From: Stropharia rugosoannulata
Taxonomy: Eukaryota; Basidiomycota; Agaricomycetes; Agaricales; Strophariaceae
Assembly: GCA_028532985.1 (NCBI GenBank)
Contig: JANCIK010000009.1
Span: forward strand, 2,046,001 to 2,110,000
DNA length: 64,000 bases
Reading direction: 5' to 3'
The translations under genes and the position numbers were made by a program. How positions within the stretch are numbered: position 1 is the stretch's first letter; the number at the start of each line of letters is the position of its first letter. Below the pieces are notes generated by a model. It was not told the DNA's origin, ran no database searches, and saw only the letters and a program-made list of their open reading frames with translations. Shown here one piece after another: positions 11,706 through 24,586 of this stretch.

Positions 11706-12969
11706 ATGAGCGAGAAAACGCGGCAGTCCGAGGACACAGCTCAGGAAGTCGACGAGAAAGCGTCACGGCGTTTGAGTGTGCCATCGGAACGAAAGCATTC
11801 CATCAAGTACGACAAACAGAACAAAACAGATTCGAATTCCGACGAATCGACGACGAACGCATCGTCTTCGACATCTTCGACGACTGCAACCCTCCCGAAG
11901 CTTCATTTCTCCTACAACAGAATTAAAATATTCCTATACGCCTTGTTTCTCCTAATATGCAATGTAATCATTCCCTGCGTTCTCTTTTACCCGCTCGTTT
12001 CTCGTAAGTGCCCCACGTACTCTGTACTACTTTAACTTAGTAACTTATGTTCAACTCCATCATGTAGTGACGGAACTGACCCCTAAGTCCGTCATTGGAA
12101 TATCTTCCGGAGCACTGGGCATCTCTTCATGCTTTGACTCGCCTGTACGGCTTTACCGACGTAGGATCTATCATTTTGTTCGCGATTGATTAGCCCCCTT
12201 ATACCCCATATTTCAGTAGTTCGCTATCGAAAAGAATATGGTCCACTCGGCGATGACATCTGGTGGCATTTGGATTTCTCAATGTGGACGTACACCGTCG
12301 CTCTCCTTATTTTTGCCATACCCCTCGCCATTGCGCCAGCGATACCTCTCTTGTGAGTGGCGTATTGATCAATATCTTTCAAAGCCGTTGTGATACTGAT
12401 ATATGTCCACCGCAGTAACTTCTTTCTGATGTCGACTGTCATGTTAGTGGGGCCCGTTGGAGCTGTTTTCTTTTTATCTCTCTTTCGACCGAAGCTGCCG
12501 TTCCGATGTTCATCAGATCTTCCGGGCCAACTTATGAAGCCCGCAGTTTTTTATGTCATAGAAGACGTGGCCTCTGTAGATTTCCAACACGGCCGGGAGT
12601 TTAGACGGGCATTGCATGAGCGGTCAGTAATTTTGTTCTTGTTCTTGTTCAATGATTGCTTACTCAACCGATGTCGTTCCCTTGATCAGGTGGAATGCAT
12701 CTCCCCCCTTTCAAAAGCTTATGCTGCATCTGACACTTTATTGGACGATATCTGCAGCAGTTTACTGTGGGGTTACAGCGGCGGTGGCTTGGACGACACC
12801 ACTCAACTTCGCTTTCGCGTGGACGTTGGGTCAACTCTTTGTTTGGGCGCGTATAAGTGCTCTAGGTTGCCGATTTCTGACGAAATGGGGTCTGAAAAAG
12901 GAAAGAATATGGTGGGATAAAGAGCATCCACATGAAGCACACGGGGTGAACCCGAGCAGTTCGGTGTAA
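11706..12969 (+). CDS. Conserved fungal multi-pass membrane protein of unknown function
   Basis: Five exons encode about 350 aa. A hydrophilic, Ser/Thr-rich, cytosolic-looking N-terminus (residues 1-70) is followed by about five hydrophobic helices: FLYALFLLICNVIIPCVLFYP; the TVALLIFAIPLAIAPAI segment; VMLVGPVGAVFFLSLF; ISAAVYCGVTAAVAW; and the segment around LGQLFVWARISALG. The loop FYVIEDVASVDFQHGREFRRAL followed by WNASPPF is the best conserved-looking part and recalls a family seen across filamentous fungi without assigned function. The stop at 12967-12969 follows VNPSSSV. No transporter signature is recognisable. Confidence 0.8.
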
Positions 12970-13883
12970 CGACAGGGATTCCAAATAGAATATGTACTTG
13001 GTTAGTCATTGGCTGAGCTTTCGAACATACGGAATTTAATAAATCGTCAGATAATGGCATTGCCAGTACTCATACAAGGATGTACGATACCCGATTTTAT
13101 TTCAATGACAACTTAATATCCAGCATTACACATTAAAAGCCCCCGCTTGAACAACGTTGTTGTCTGATAAGGAACAAGGCAACTGCTTAATTGGTCTTTG
13201 CACCGTTTGATGCTTAATCGTAGCAAAATAGGTACTTTCTCTCATGTTCTTCATGTACATAGCATTTTTAGACTCTTCGATCTGTAAGGGACAGGTCTAC
13301 GACCGAAGTGCTATATTTCATGCATAGTTCTCAAGAGTTGGAATGACTTATCAATCGCCATATGATCACCGTCTGCCGCAGATGGTTTTAAAATGTTTGT
13401 TCACACCAGCTCACTACTGTTTAGAAGCGGTTGAGGCACCTGTCCTCAGTGTCATTGTCTTTTGGTAACATTAATCATCGTCTGCAAACTATCGCCTTGT
13501 TTTTGTGTCTACCAAGTCGCCGGATATGTTTGCTGCGAGCAATCAATGCATGCCGAATAACATTATCGCAAATTCTATCAGGCGAAAGGCGAGTGGCACT
13601 CGCATTACTTATTTTTAGTTACTCATTCCCAAGTTTCTTATGGAAATCACGATAGCCATATGCACTCTGCCCTGAGCTGACTCTCAATATCTCTACCGAC
13701 GTCTGCCGACAAGATCTCATCAGAGACTGTGTGGACTGATGAAAGCTCAATCAAATTTCTCCAGCATGCCATGCGATACTTTTCTCTTACGGGATGACAT
13801 TGTCCTCCTAGGGACTATTTAATAGATCCTGAAGGACCTGAGAGCGTTTGCTAAGGACCATCTCATCTACAGTGTGTCCTCCA
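12970..13883. other. Intergenic region upstream of sedolisin C
   Basis: No coding region is supported. A TATA-like TATTTAAT at about 13816-13823 lies 60 bp before the start codon of sedolisin C. Confidence 0.5.
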
Positions 13884-16641
13884 ATGCGTCGAGCCGTCTC
13901 CCTGCTCCTCTGTTTCCTTGTAGGCATCGCCCTCGGGGTGCCTTCACCTCGGGTGACCTATGTCCTCCATGAAAAGAGGGCCGTGGAACCAGTCGACTGG
14001 ATGAGGGCCAGTCGTCTTGACTCCAACCACATACTCCCAATGCGCTTTGGACTTACGCAGCAAAATCTGAACCTGATAGAGCCGATGCTTGCAAGTGTGT
14101 CCCACCCAGACTCCCCGAAGTATGGTCAGCACTATACCACCGCGGAGATCGTGGACACCTTCAAGCCTAGTGATGATACAATCGCCGCTGTGACTGAGTG
14201 GCTCGTTGATGCAGGCATTTCTCGCGAACGCCACCGTCTATCGAGTAACAAGGGATGGATCTACGTTAACGCCAGCACTGTTGAGGTAGAGAACCTCCTT
14301 AAAACTGAATACCATGTATATGAGCACCCGTCCGGCGCTAAACAAATAGGTATTTGCATATAAGCTGTTGAATTCATTCGACGGCCTCTGACTATATTCT
14401 GTATTATAAGGATGTCACAACTACTCTGTCCCTGCTCATATTCAAGAACATATCGACCTCATTAAGCCCACTGTACATTTCAATCATCGAGCGGGCGGGA
14501 ATTTTGAGCGGAGGAGAATCAAGCCACAGGCCAATATCGTCAGCGGACCAGCAGTAACGGATAAAGCAGCATCAACACCCACGGACCTCTCAAATTGCGA
14601 CGAACAAATCACTCTCGATTGCTTACGCGCATTGTACAATATCAACTACACGCCAGTATCAACAAAAGTTAACACTTTTGGAATCGGTATGTCCGCTTTC
14701 GACACATCTTGCAGCTTAGTATACTATTAACATGTTTCTTCAGTCGAATTTACGCCGAATGCCTTCTTGCCCGGAGACCTTGATCTATTTTTCCAGTCCG
14801 TTACCATTGTTGCCTAATGCTATTGTTCCGAACTCTCAATTCTCTCTGCACATAGAAACTTCGCCCCAAGTCAGGTCGGAGTGAGGCCGATACCTGTCCT
14901 GATTGACGGAGCTGTTGTGCAGAACACATCGCAAAGCTTCGATGACAATGGAGAGAGCGACCTTGACTTACAATATGCTATGGGTCTGACTGCTCCACAG
15001 CCTATTATGCTTCTCCAGACGGGTGATCTCTTTGAAGGTAAGCTATTTCTTTACCTTCCTTATAATTAATGGCTTATGTTGTTATTGCCAGGCGCCGGTT
15101 TTGACAATTGGCTTGATGCTGTCGATGGACCATTTTGCACCTTCGACGGTGGCGATGATCCTGAGGAGGTAATTCAACGTTACTTGGCTCCTTTTCCTGT
15201 GCCTAATAGTGACATAATAGGATGGAATATACCCAGACGCGGTAGGATGTAAGCGGTGCATTTTCGCTGATGAAGCTTTCTCTAAAATAGAGATATGTCA
15301 GCTCCTCAATCTTGTGGGATAATTAAGCCCCCCAACGTGGTTTCCATCTCTTATGGTCAAGATGAGGCCACTGCTACAGAGCACTATGCCAACAGGCAGT
15401 GTAATGAATATGCCAAGGTGACATCATTCAATCTATCTGCCAGTGAGACTCTGTGTTCATCTTGACTAGCTTGGGATGATGGGAACAACTGTTGTCTATA
15501 GCACCGGCGACGATGGAGTTGCGGGGTTCAATAACGTGTGCCTCGACATGAACGGTATAATCATTTTGTCCAGGATTTGCTCGGACTTGACTGACAGGCT
15601 TTGGTAGACAACGAGGTCAGCAACGGAAAATCATTCAACCCTGAATTCCCCGTAAGACCATTACTCTTAATTGATTTGATTTGTTTGGTTTATCATTTAA
15701 ATAGGCTTCCTGCCCATTCGTCACGGCGGTTGGTGCAACTCAGATCAACCCAGGCTCAACTGTCAATGATCCAGAAGGCGCCTGCGAGCAGGTTATCTTT
15801 TCCGGCGGAGGCTTTTCTAACATATTTGCGTCAGTACTATCTTGGTGGCTCATTTGTGTAGGGGTCTGACCAGACTGTTCAGTATGCCATCATACCAGGC
15901 GGATGCTGTCAGTGGTTACGTGAAAGCACATCTCAGTCCATCTCCTTACCCTGCAGGCACGTTCAACACAAGCGGCGTGAGTGTCCAAAATGAATGCACT
16001 TAAAACATATTATCTCAAGTGCTGGAATAGTCGCGTGCATTCCCTGACATCTCAGCTAATGGGTACGTTGCGCCTTTGGTCTAAAGAGCTATAGACTTAA
16101 TGTTACATTAGGGCAAATTATGTCATTGGTGATCGCTACACCTCGAACCCACTTTAGATCTTATATACTAATGTATGATCGACTCAGGTATTGACGGGCA
16201 ACTTGGTTTGGTATTTGGCACATCAGCATCTGCACCAGTTGTTGCGTCGATGATAACTTTGATCAACGACGCTCGACTTGCAGCTGGCAAGACATCTGTT
16301 GGCTTTATCAACCACATTGTGATCCTTTTGCTTTCATAAGTAATCATCTATATTGACTACCAGAAACAGCTTTACTCTCCCATATTCGCCCCAGCATTCA
16401 ATGATATCACTATGGGAGGCAATCGTGGATGTGGTATGTATCTATTATGCATAAATTTACTTCTACTCATATTGCTTCTTGTTCTTAGGAACGCCCGGAT
16501 TCAATGCGTGAGTAAGGTGGACATACTTGATTATCTTACTGATTTCGCCGCAAAATCAGAACTTCCGGATGGGACCCAGTTACAGGAGTTGGCACACCAG
16601 ATTTCACCCGGCTCCTAGAAGTTTTCAAATCGCTTCCTTGA
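13884..16641 (+). CDS. Sedolisin-family serine peptidase (S53), copy C
   Basis: Third S53 peptidase of the locus, on the opposite strand from A and B. The start at 13884 gives a clean signal peptide (MRRAVSLLLCFLVGIALGVP); an upstream in-frame ATG at 13848 does not. The propeptide carries [15 protein letters not shown]. Catalytic motifs are [10 protein letters not shown] (Glu and Asp), STGDDGV and FGTSASAPVVAS (Ser); the C-terminal [12 protein letters not shown] motif is followed by FTRLLEVFKSLP and the stop at 16639-16641. It carries at least two introns absent from A and B: 14350-14410, splitting [10 protein letters not shown], and 16434-16488, splitting NRGC/GTPGF. All splice joins I tested keep frame, so it appears intact. 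Sequence divergence from A and B indicates an older duplication. Confidence 0.92.
14350..14410 (+). other. Intron present in sedolisin C but absent from A and B
   Basis: Donor GTATTTG and acceptor ATAAG bracket 61 bp with in-frame stops. Splicing restores [13 protein letters not shown]. Copies A and B read [13 protein letters not shown] without interruption. Confidence 0.9.
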
Positions 16642-16981
16642 ATCAAAGTGCGACCCGTGACAAGACGTACTGAAGAATTGTGTATTACTATCGCTCATTG
16701 ACCATTATATTTATCTCATTTTGATATATCATGACGTGCTTAGCTTGGAGCGCTTTCTTGACGACTCTTGCAGTTCTGATATTGCATTAACTTCGTTTAA
16801 CGTAATGTTCGACAACGGATCTAATGTTTTCTTTCAGTCTGAATGAGCGAAGTGATCGTGATCGTCGATCGTTTCTTACATAAAGGCATGGTCCACGTCC
16901 ATCCCGCTCAGCCTTCTTTGTTCAGTTGCCATCTTCGTCAGCCATAAAGGTTAAAAGCACTGAGATCGTTTTCTTTAACTG
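16642..16981. other. Short intergenic region
   Basis: Contains the terminator of sedolisin C and the promoter of the next plus-strand gene. Nothing else is recognisable. Confidence 0.5.
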
Positions 16982-18352
16982 ATGAGCTGGACACGTTCGC
17001 AGTCGCATGACTCCACAGAATCACGCTTAACAGGTTCAACCAGCATACCTCGCCGGATGTCTTCGGGTTTATCTCCTAATCCCGGAGATGAAAAAGTACG
17101 TACATCAATAGCGAAGCCAGTTGTACATACTCACTAAGGGACGGTCCAGAATGTCCAGAATAATAATCTCAAGCGCATATACTCGGATGAAACGGTTGAA
17201 TCTCCATTCGGGTCTAACCTGGTTACTCCTGACGACCAGCAAGGGACACAACCAGGCATAAACGAACGTGTTAAATCCATTCTTGGCTACTTTGACTCTA
17301 AAGAGTTAATCAACGACGATCTTCCATCCTTGTCGGGCGTAGATAGCGAGATTAAAGTTGTCAGTGTAGTGAGGAGAGAGGATCAGCGGCCTGATAAAAA
17401 GGAGGACAGCGGCAGTCAACGAAAAGAAGACGAGACGGTAAGCGAAAAGTTAAACGAAACACTTACTTGGAAATACCTCTAACTGCATAACAGAGTAACT
17501 TGCTTTCGATATCATTGGATTCTAGCAGCTCTCAGGTCGCATCTCCTATTCTTAGCTCTTCCAGCTCAGATGTTATTCACCAAACAGGCTTGGGGGTGGG
17601 TGTTCCAATTATATGGCTTTCCATAATGCTCATCTTGACTCTTCAGAGTATGTACACTCTACCAAATGATCACATCGTCGTAGAATCTCCGGGGCCAGTA
17701 TCATACTCCAGTCCTGAGGTCAGTACATTTGCAGTGACAAAGAATATATACATATGTAACTTGTATTTAGGACGAAGTCAAGCTACTCATTGACTCTGAC
17801 TCAATGCCTGTGTTCAGAAACTCAGATCTCGGGACAACATTCTGGGCAAAAGAACTGGGACCAACAATGAGTCTGTTTACATGTAGAGCTCTCGTCTATC
17901 TTGGGATAAGGCTGGTTTGCTTCCTACCCTGGTGCGTAGCCGTGGGGGGTGCCCTTTTGTTCTCTCCGGATCATTTGGAGATCTTAGCTTTTCGAACTGG
18001 TTATCTTGACGCTCTCTACGGAATACGGCGCTATGCACATTGGGCTGAATACGGTTTTCAACATATCGTGGCTTTTCTGACATTCCTGGTGCTCCTAACA
18101 TGGATCACACCTACCATTGGTTTCCTCCTCATTGGCGGACTGTTGGCGCAGTTCTGTTGGGCTTGGCATACGTTCCTCCTGGATAGGAATATACCACTTG
18201 GCGAGGACGATAGGCAAACTGTCTATCTGCTGGCGACGAGTACATGGTTAAATGACACTACGGTTAACATACGCAAAATTGGAGACTCGTTCTACGGCAC
18301 CGAAAGGAGGGAGGATAAAGATATTGACTCAGCAGTCACCGGTTGTATATGA
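16982..18352 (+). CDS. Basidiomycete membrane protein of unknown function
   Basis: Four exons encode about 400 aa. The start MSWTRSQSHDSTESRL opens a long disordered, acidic and Ser-rich N-terminus (about residues 1-160). Hydrophobic segments then follow: VGVPIIWLSIMLILTL, the helix around LVYLGIRLVCFLPWCVAVGGALLF, and the hairpin IVAFLTFLVLLTWITP / IGFLLIGGLLAQFCW. The stretch FWAKELGPTMSLFTCRALVYLG and IPLGEDDRQTVYLLATSTWL look like conserved positions. Splice sites: GTACGT after GDEK, GTAAGC after KEDET, GTCAGT after SSPE. I cannot name a function. It might be an ER or Golgi protein, but that is a guess. Confidence 0.75.
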
Positions 18353-21224
18353 TATGTATTTCGTCTATCGTTTTTCTGGCATTGTTAGTTCATATTTATG
18401 TGATTATATTGTTGTTGTGCTGAAAATGGGCTGGCGGAGGAATTGTGGCTGCTAAAATATGTGTATAATGCTCGCCGAGCGGCCTTGGTGGGAGCTACAT
18501 GTACGGCATCAAATATTGACTGTAAAAGGCAAGTCACTTTCCATCGTAAAGCATTGTTGTCAGTTTTTCTTCCCACGAATTCAGTTAAGCGCCCAATCCA
18601 TTTCATTATCAGCAGATTTTATTTGTAACGTAATGCTGAGTCCCATATTCCTGAGAAGTCTGAATGATAAAGTAAGTTCTCATTTGAATTCAAATGCCCT
18701 TGAAACCCTTGAAAGCTCAAGAAACAGGTTTAAGAAATAACAGGTTTAAGAAATACGAGTACAGCGTCGTTACTGCAAGTACGTGTATAAGCACAAGTAT
18801 GATGTGGATGTGTAAGGAGTGCGTCATACAAGTATCTACTGACTGGTAGAAGGGGCTCACTGTTTTATAGTGACTAAAGAGCTATACTACCCGCCATCCC
18901 TATGATGTGACCAACCTTACCTCTTACGAGCGGCAGAAATTGTCGCTTCATACTTTCGAACGCTCATCAGCAATCTCCACCGGTCCGAATCCATTCAATA
19001 GGGCACAGTGGTCAACATCTTAAAGGATCACCTGAATACGACAGCCTGGTACAAAACGCCGAGTCCCGACCACTCCCCGTTATCAGGCTTCTGAATTCAA
19101 ACCACTGGTTTCTCGGTCTCAAGCAGAGCGTAAAGGAGTGGCTGTGGGAGATGAGGATATTTATATAGACCTATATATGGGGTACTTACACATAGCCATT
19201 TCTTACAATTTCTAGATTAGGCCGGGTAGGAGGATGTAAGATATCAACGGGGGGTTTATGTCTAGGTTTCTGAGAGCGACCCGACTTTCGTCGGTGTTTT
19301 CTGTTGATTAGAGCTGGCAACATGAGATGTTCATAGTATGTTTAACCAAGATTTGATAAATTGGTGGGATATAGATCGCTCCCTTCCAACATCGCTTTCA
19401 AGCATTGCAATTACTGAACTCATTTTTATAATACCAATTAGCGTTAGTATCTACGCCTTCGGTGGCATCGGAGAAACAGACGTCTAGAAGCACGTCGCTT
19501 TTCCTCGCACCTACCCATGATCTGTCATGAGTATGAGAACCCCGCGTATTTTCTTTTACCAAGGTTGCCTAATCTCCGGTAGTAGCGAAATGCATATAAT
19601 AAATCTTACAAGTTAATCTAGATACTCGATAGCCCTCATGAAGTCGGAGAATCCCCTTCAGGTAAGGCTTGCATATATAGATAGCAAAAAAAGAGCGTGA
19701 ATGAAAGCTGCTCTGCTGAAGAACACTGTTGAACCGTGCCAAGCTACGTTGCCGTTGGGAATTGCATAAGATGAGGTGATACGTCTATCCCTGATTACAA
19801 GTACCAAGTTAACTTGTATTTCCTTAGATCACTTAATTTAAATTCGATAGACTATACGAAATGCACATTGATATATCGAGCTGGCTCGTTTTTCTGACGG
19901 AGGTCGCGGAAATGATATCACTGACGTAACGAACACCCCAATCTTGCTTGCAGATGTTCCACAGGGCGGAGAAATCAACTCACCGCCTGTGTGCTGGATC
20001 AACTGTGTGTACTATAGCATGAATTATGGCTTACTTGTGTCATAAAGATCATATACAATACGAACAATCGACAAGGCAGCGCAGCGCGACTTGTGCAGAC
20101 CTGATCGGAGAAACCGCGGAGGGTGGCCAACCCGTCATGGAGAACGCCTTTAAATCAATTTGCTTCTCGACAGACGGAGATTGCTCTTGTTTCACGTTAC
20201 GAAAGCGCGGAAATCTCGCGTAAATACCTACAAAGGGCTACTGACGGCATTGAACTATACAAGAGTATTATATGAGATTGAAAGTGATTGCTGATCCTCG
20301 AAGCAAGAGGTAAAGAGTCGACTTGAGTTAACTCTGGAAGATAAATTGCAACTGCTGGTGCTGTGATCAGTATTGTTTAACACGGTGAAAGAGAAGACAG
20401 TATATCAAAGCCGTTTCTCCGATGTAGTCTGAAGTACTACATACAATTTTACGCCCAAAATAAATCCAGTTTTTCCTAAAATCAGTCGCATGAAAAAGTT
20501 GCAGACGAGGTCCGAGGTCCAAATAGTCCAAACGCCAACGGCACCCCATGAGCTATTATTCAAATTTCAGCTCCTCCGAATTGACAGGCCATAGAATAGG
20601 CCACAACCATGTAAATCATATGAGCATGTATTAAGGGGAAGACCATAAGCTTCGATGCGGGGAGTGTCAATACCCCACATGCAAACCGTAGGTACCTTCA
20701 ACGAGGACCAAACACTAACGCTTAAAGTGAGCTTATAAGTTATATTGTTCTTCACCTGAAAAGGATGATCTTAGGAATAATGTTCGGGTAGAAAGTATGA
20801 AGGTTACTGTATTGAAAGAATTACCCGCGCAAGGTAGAACATATGACGCGTCGAAATACGTGTCAATATAAGTAAGAGAAAGAAGAATCAAACCAATCCT
20901 TGCATGCAAGACAAAGTTCTGGATGGCAAACGATACCCCAGGCAAGAAAGGCAGCTGCAGTGCTCGTTAAAAAAAGCGCAGAGAAGCAAGGGCGGCTATA
21001 GGCACCTTTTGCAAGAAGAAAAGAGAAAGATATGGCACTGCAGTATACATACACTCACACCTCACATGATACAGCAACTGCAACCCAACACGGTCGTTCG
21101 TCGGATAGTGTGACGCATCTTCGACGACGGATGCCCCCCCAAAGCGGCGCGGGTAGTAGCCACCTGAAGAATAAATATATTAGCTCTAGTACGACGAGCG
21201 GACGGCATGGTATATCGGAGGAGG

Positions 21225-21329
21225 TCAGAAGGAAGGCAACGGGATATCCACATGGGGTTTTGCGCTCTCGGACAATGAGCACTTGTGCTCGTACATCCGT
21301 AATTGGTTTCATCAGAAGCAAAAGAATGG
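21225..21329. repeat. Diverged repeat, unit 1
   Basis: Begins TCAGAAGGAAGGCAACGG and contains GTTTTGCGCTCTCGGA, then ACATCCG and TTCATCA. The same order and spacing recur at 21628-21733. Confidence 0.8.
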
Positions 21330-21627
21330 TAATAGATACGATACGATACGAAAAAGAACTTCGACTTACACTATCGACGTGTTAAGGTTTACCACCGAGA
21401 AAAACGGCAAAAAAGAGGGGTCAGAACAGTCACTGGTGGCTGAAAGAGTGCGTCCGCTCGACAGAGATGCAAAAGGATCGAACAGCAGCTGACAGTGCGT
21501 TCATCACGAACCCATCGTGTCTAGCACATGCTACAATTCTCAGGTTAGCTTAATCTAAGAAAGAAAAGTGTGATCAGCTTGCTTCGTTCGACTTCATAAT
21601 GCAGAAACGAATAGAACGAGGGGGGTA

Positions 21628-21733
21628 TCAGAAGGAAGGCAACGGAGAAATCCACACGGTTTTGCGCTCTCGGATTTCACGTCCGTAGACGATTTTACAT
21701 CCGAAAATGGCTTCATCATAGAAAAGGAAATGG
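21628..21733. repeat. Diverged repeat, unit 2
   Basis: Same motif order as 21225-21329, about 400 bp downstream. The two halves are nearly identical while the middle differs, giving about 105 bp per unit. Confidence 0.8.
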
Positions 21734-22829
21734 GGCAGTAGGAAAGGATCAGAAAACACTTACTGCACTTCATTCCCCTTAGTAGCATGGTCTTCGCGCA
21801 AAACGAATACTTAATGGCAAGCCCGGTCAAGACCTATTATTCATGGCCGAAACATCGGTACACGCAAGTAACGCCAATGGATACCTTAGAAACTGCATGA
21901 CTGTTTAAATGGATGGAGCGCAATCGAAAAGGTCGAGGAAGAGATCAGGATGGAGAATTTTTCAAAAGCGCAGAAGTCACGAGAAGCAGCTTGTTTGCAA
22001 GTTATTTGTACATCATTCCCACGGTCCGCAAGTCAGCGTTTCAACAATCATCGACATCACAGACTGACAACCACGGAATACTGAATGCAAACTGAATGGC
22101 ACCTCACCGACCCAAGAGAGATCCGGTCAACGGACTAAAATATGTTTTATCCGAATAGTAGCATTAGGATGTTAAACCTACATATGCGAAAGATGAAAGC
22201 AATAAGAAAGAAATTTTAGCTACCTAAAAGCGAAAAGGAGTGTGGTTTGAAAGGAATGTGATTCTGTGACAAAACTGCCTTATGCAAAATCCGACCGCAT
22301 GGACGAAGGAACGTGGCACACGCCGCTCGTAAACCATCCCGCGCTCTAAAAGGCTCTAAAACACGGCAAGACGTCTCTGGAAAAGGGAACATAAAGTCTA
22401 TGTTTTGGGTATCGTTGTGTGCATGACGAAGCTTTAACATACATGAACCGGACTCAGCTGCGTGTGTATGTACGGAAGTGAACGGTACATGCAGAGATGG
22501 GAAGGAAGGTGCACAAAAAGTTGTCGACAGGTTTGGCTCCGTATGCAGTTGTTGGATGACAGAAAGTATAAGTATAGAACAAAATGGTCCAAAGTCCAAT
22601 GAAGTACCGCCCTGTAAATATACAAGTGTTGCAGCGAGGTGGAGGGGGACGCTGCGCACTGGTACGACAAGAAGTAGTGGACGGTAATGCCAAAATAATG
22701 TGCTGTGGTATGCTGGGGTGTGGGGGCATAAAGTATTAATGTTGGTTGTGGTTTGATAAAGCAGAGTCGTAATGCGTCACAGGGGAAGCCTATCCAAGAT
22801 GCATGGGTGCATACCGCACGGAAGTGCAT

Positions 22830-23705
22830 CTAAAGCAGTGACAGTGATACCATTATTAGTACACTAGCACCCATCGCACTCTTCAACCAATGGCGTCCAA
22901 GGACCTCCGGGGCCGTTGAAAGCGATCGCCTCTGAACGGCGGCATCCACGTTGCGCAGAGGTCGTGTGGGGAGCATGTTCGGTGTCGCCGAGACCAGGAA
23001 CTGAGGGGCGAGCGGGGAACCGTCGAACTGGAACATGTGCAGCTTGAAGCCCTGAGTAGGATCCTGGAAGATTCTCCAGCTCTGGTAGAACTCCGTGAGA
23101 TTGTAGGGCTCGATGAAGTTGGACTGAGCTGCGCAAGGGTCCTGGATTTGTTGGAAGCCGTCATCCCCAATGGGCACCATAGAGATTGATCCATTCGGGT
23201 TGAGGGTATATGTACCATGCACCCATCCAATAACACCGGTGATACAAGTTGGCTCAGACCCTGCAAATGCATCTTAATGCCATCACGGGAACTATGTTGC
23301 ACATAACACACCATTTGCGTTGAATCGGTATCGCGAAATTTCGTAAAAGCCATCCGCAGAGCTGAGGGCAGTATCTCAGTATACTGTAGTTCGACGCGAC
23401 CGAGTAGTGGACTCACAATGAATACGAAATACCGGTGGTTTTCGGGTAGTTGAATGTCATGTTTACGGGGTCTGCGAAACCCTGTGTCGCAGAAAGGAGT
23501 CGAAGTATTCAGATAGATGCACAGGAGTCCACTTAACAGCCAAACTTACAGCGCCTGTAAGAACAGCCCTGCTACCTGAGCTCCATGTCCCAACGATAGT
23601 TGTGGCGTTGTGTATGTTGTCGTACTTTATGGGGGTGTTGTCCTGGGCCATTGTCGTGCTCAATAGTGATGCAAGCACCACCGTGAGAAGAGAGGAAAGG
23701 AACAT
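22830..23705 (-). CDS. ROT1: ROT1-like ER protein-folding factor
   Basis: Rot1 is an essential ER membrane protein in yeast that assists folding and glycosylation of cell-wall biosynthesis proteins. Exon 1 (23550-23705) encodes a signal peptide (MFLSSLLTVVLASLLSTTMAQ) and the diagnostic IVGTWSSGSRAVLTG. Later exons give GFADPVNMTFNYPKTTGISYSF, DGFYEISRYRFNANGSEPTC, ITGVIGWVHGTYTLNPNGS, DDGFQQIQDPCAAQSNF and SATPNMLPTRPL. The C-terminus (KSAMGASVLIMVSLSLL) is a single hydrophobic tail anchor, as in the family. About 235 aa in four exons. NMT, NAT, NLT and NGS are candidate N-glycosylation sequons. It lies downstream of PRE7 on the same strand with no functional link. Confidence 0.95.
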
Positions 23706-24586
23706 GTTCGAGAAACACCGGATAACGATTCAGTGGAGGGTCACTGGGCGGTGGGTGCGAGAACTTTTGGAAGACTAGGAAATCGTAAAGGTAGCAACGG
23801 AGAGAAGAAAGAGGAGGACGATGACGGTGATCAAGGTGGGAGTGCAACGAGTGGAGTTCTTCTGCTTGGCCTTGTTTGGCTTCGCCCTTATTTGTCTTAC
23901 GGTGGCCACTTCCTATCAGACAATAACTCTGGACATGACAACCGAATGACAGTCTTAGCTGGAGACCAACAAGAGACCAGCAAGAAAATCAAGAACTGTT
24001 CGCCTTGAAGATGACGTGGATTTGAATAATTGATAGCCATTGCACATCGACGCGCTCATTTTCTGCCATTGAGTTTGCATTCTTATTCGAATCGCATTCA
24101 AATTGTGTTTACCTGGCATTGTCCTGGCATTTTTAAGGTGTCCACATACGGCACTTAGAGAGGCGATAGTTGTGAGGTAACCTAATATCTTGCTGGAAGG
24201 ACGAAGTCTTAGCACATATGTGGAACCGCAGCTGGCAACCTCACGTGTGCTTTCCGGACAAATAATAGATAGAGGATCTATAAAGGTAGTACCTAAAATA
24301 CATAACTGAAGCGGCGAACTTCAATAGCTTGGTCCGCTATGACTAATACACAAGCTTGCAGAGCAAGCAGTAGGCGCTCTATACGTTCAATGCCAACATG
24401 GGGAAGAGAAGGAAAATAAGAGACAACAAGGGCAAAAGAAGGCCGGTGGTCAATATGCTGCTTTCTTTGGGGGTACCTAAGGCGGTTTCGGGGAAATAGA
24501 TTGAAGTCCACGTCGTCTCATTGTCGAACATGGACAATATGACAAGAAGCAATGCGAGTACAACATGTGCAACGTGAATAGACTTC
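23706..24586. promoter_or_regulatory. Intergenic region PRE7 - ROT1
   Basis: The left part should contain the ROT1 promoter and the right part the PRE7 3' region. No coding region or clear motif is visible. Confidence 0.45.

Larger units (their letters stand above)
18353..22829. other. Gene-poor 4.5-kb region with diverged repeats
   Basis: I see no supported coding region in 4.5 kb, which is long for this otherwise dense window. It contains the duplicated motif pair at 21225-21329 and 21628-21733 and a short GATAC microsatellite near 21336-21352. Diverged transposon remains or a non-coding RNA gene are possible; neither is demonstrated. Confidence 0.5.
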
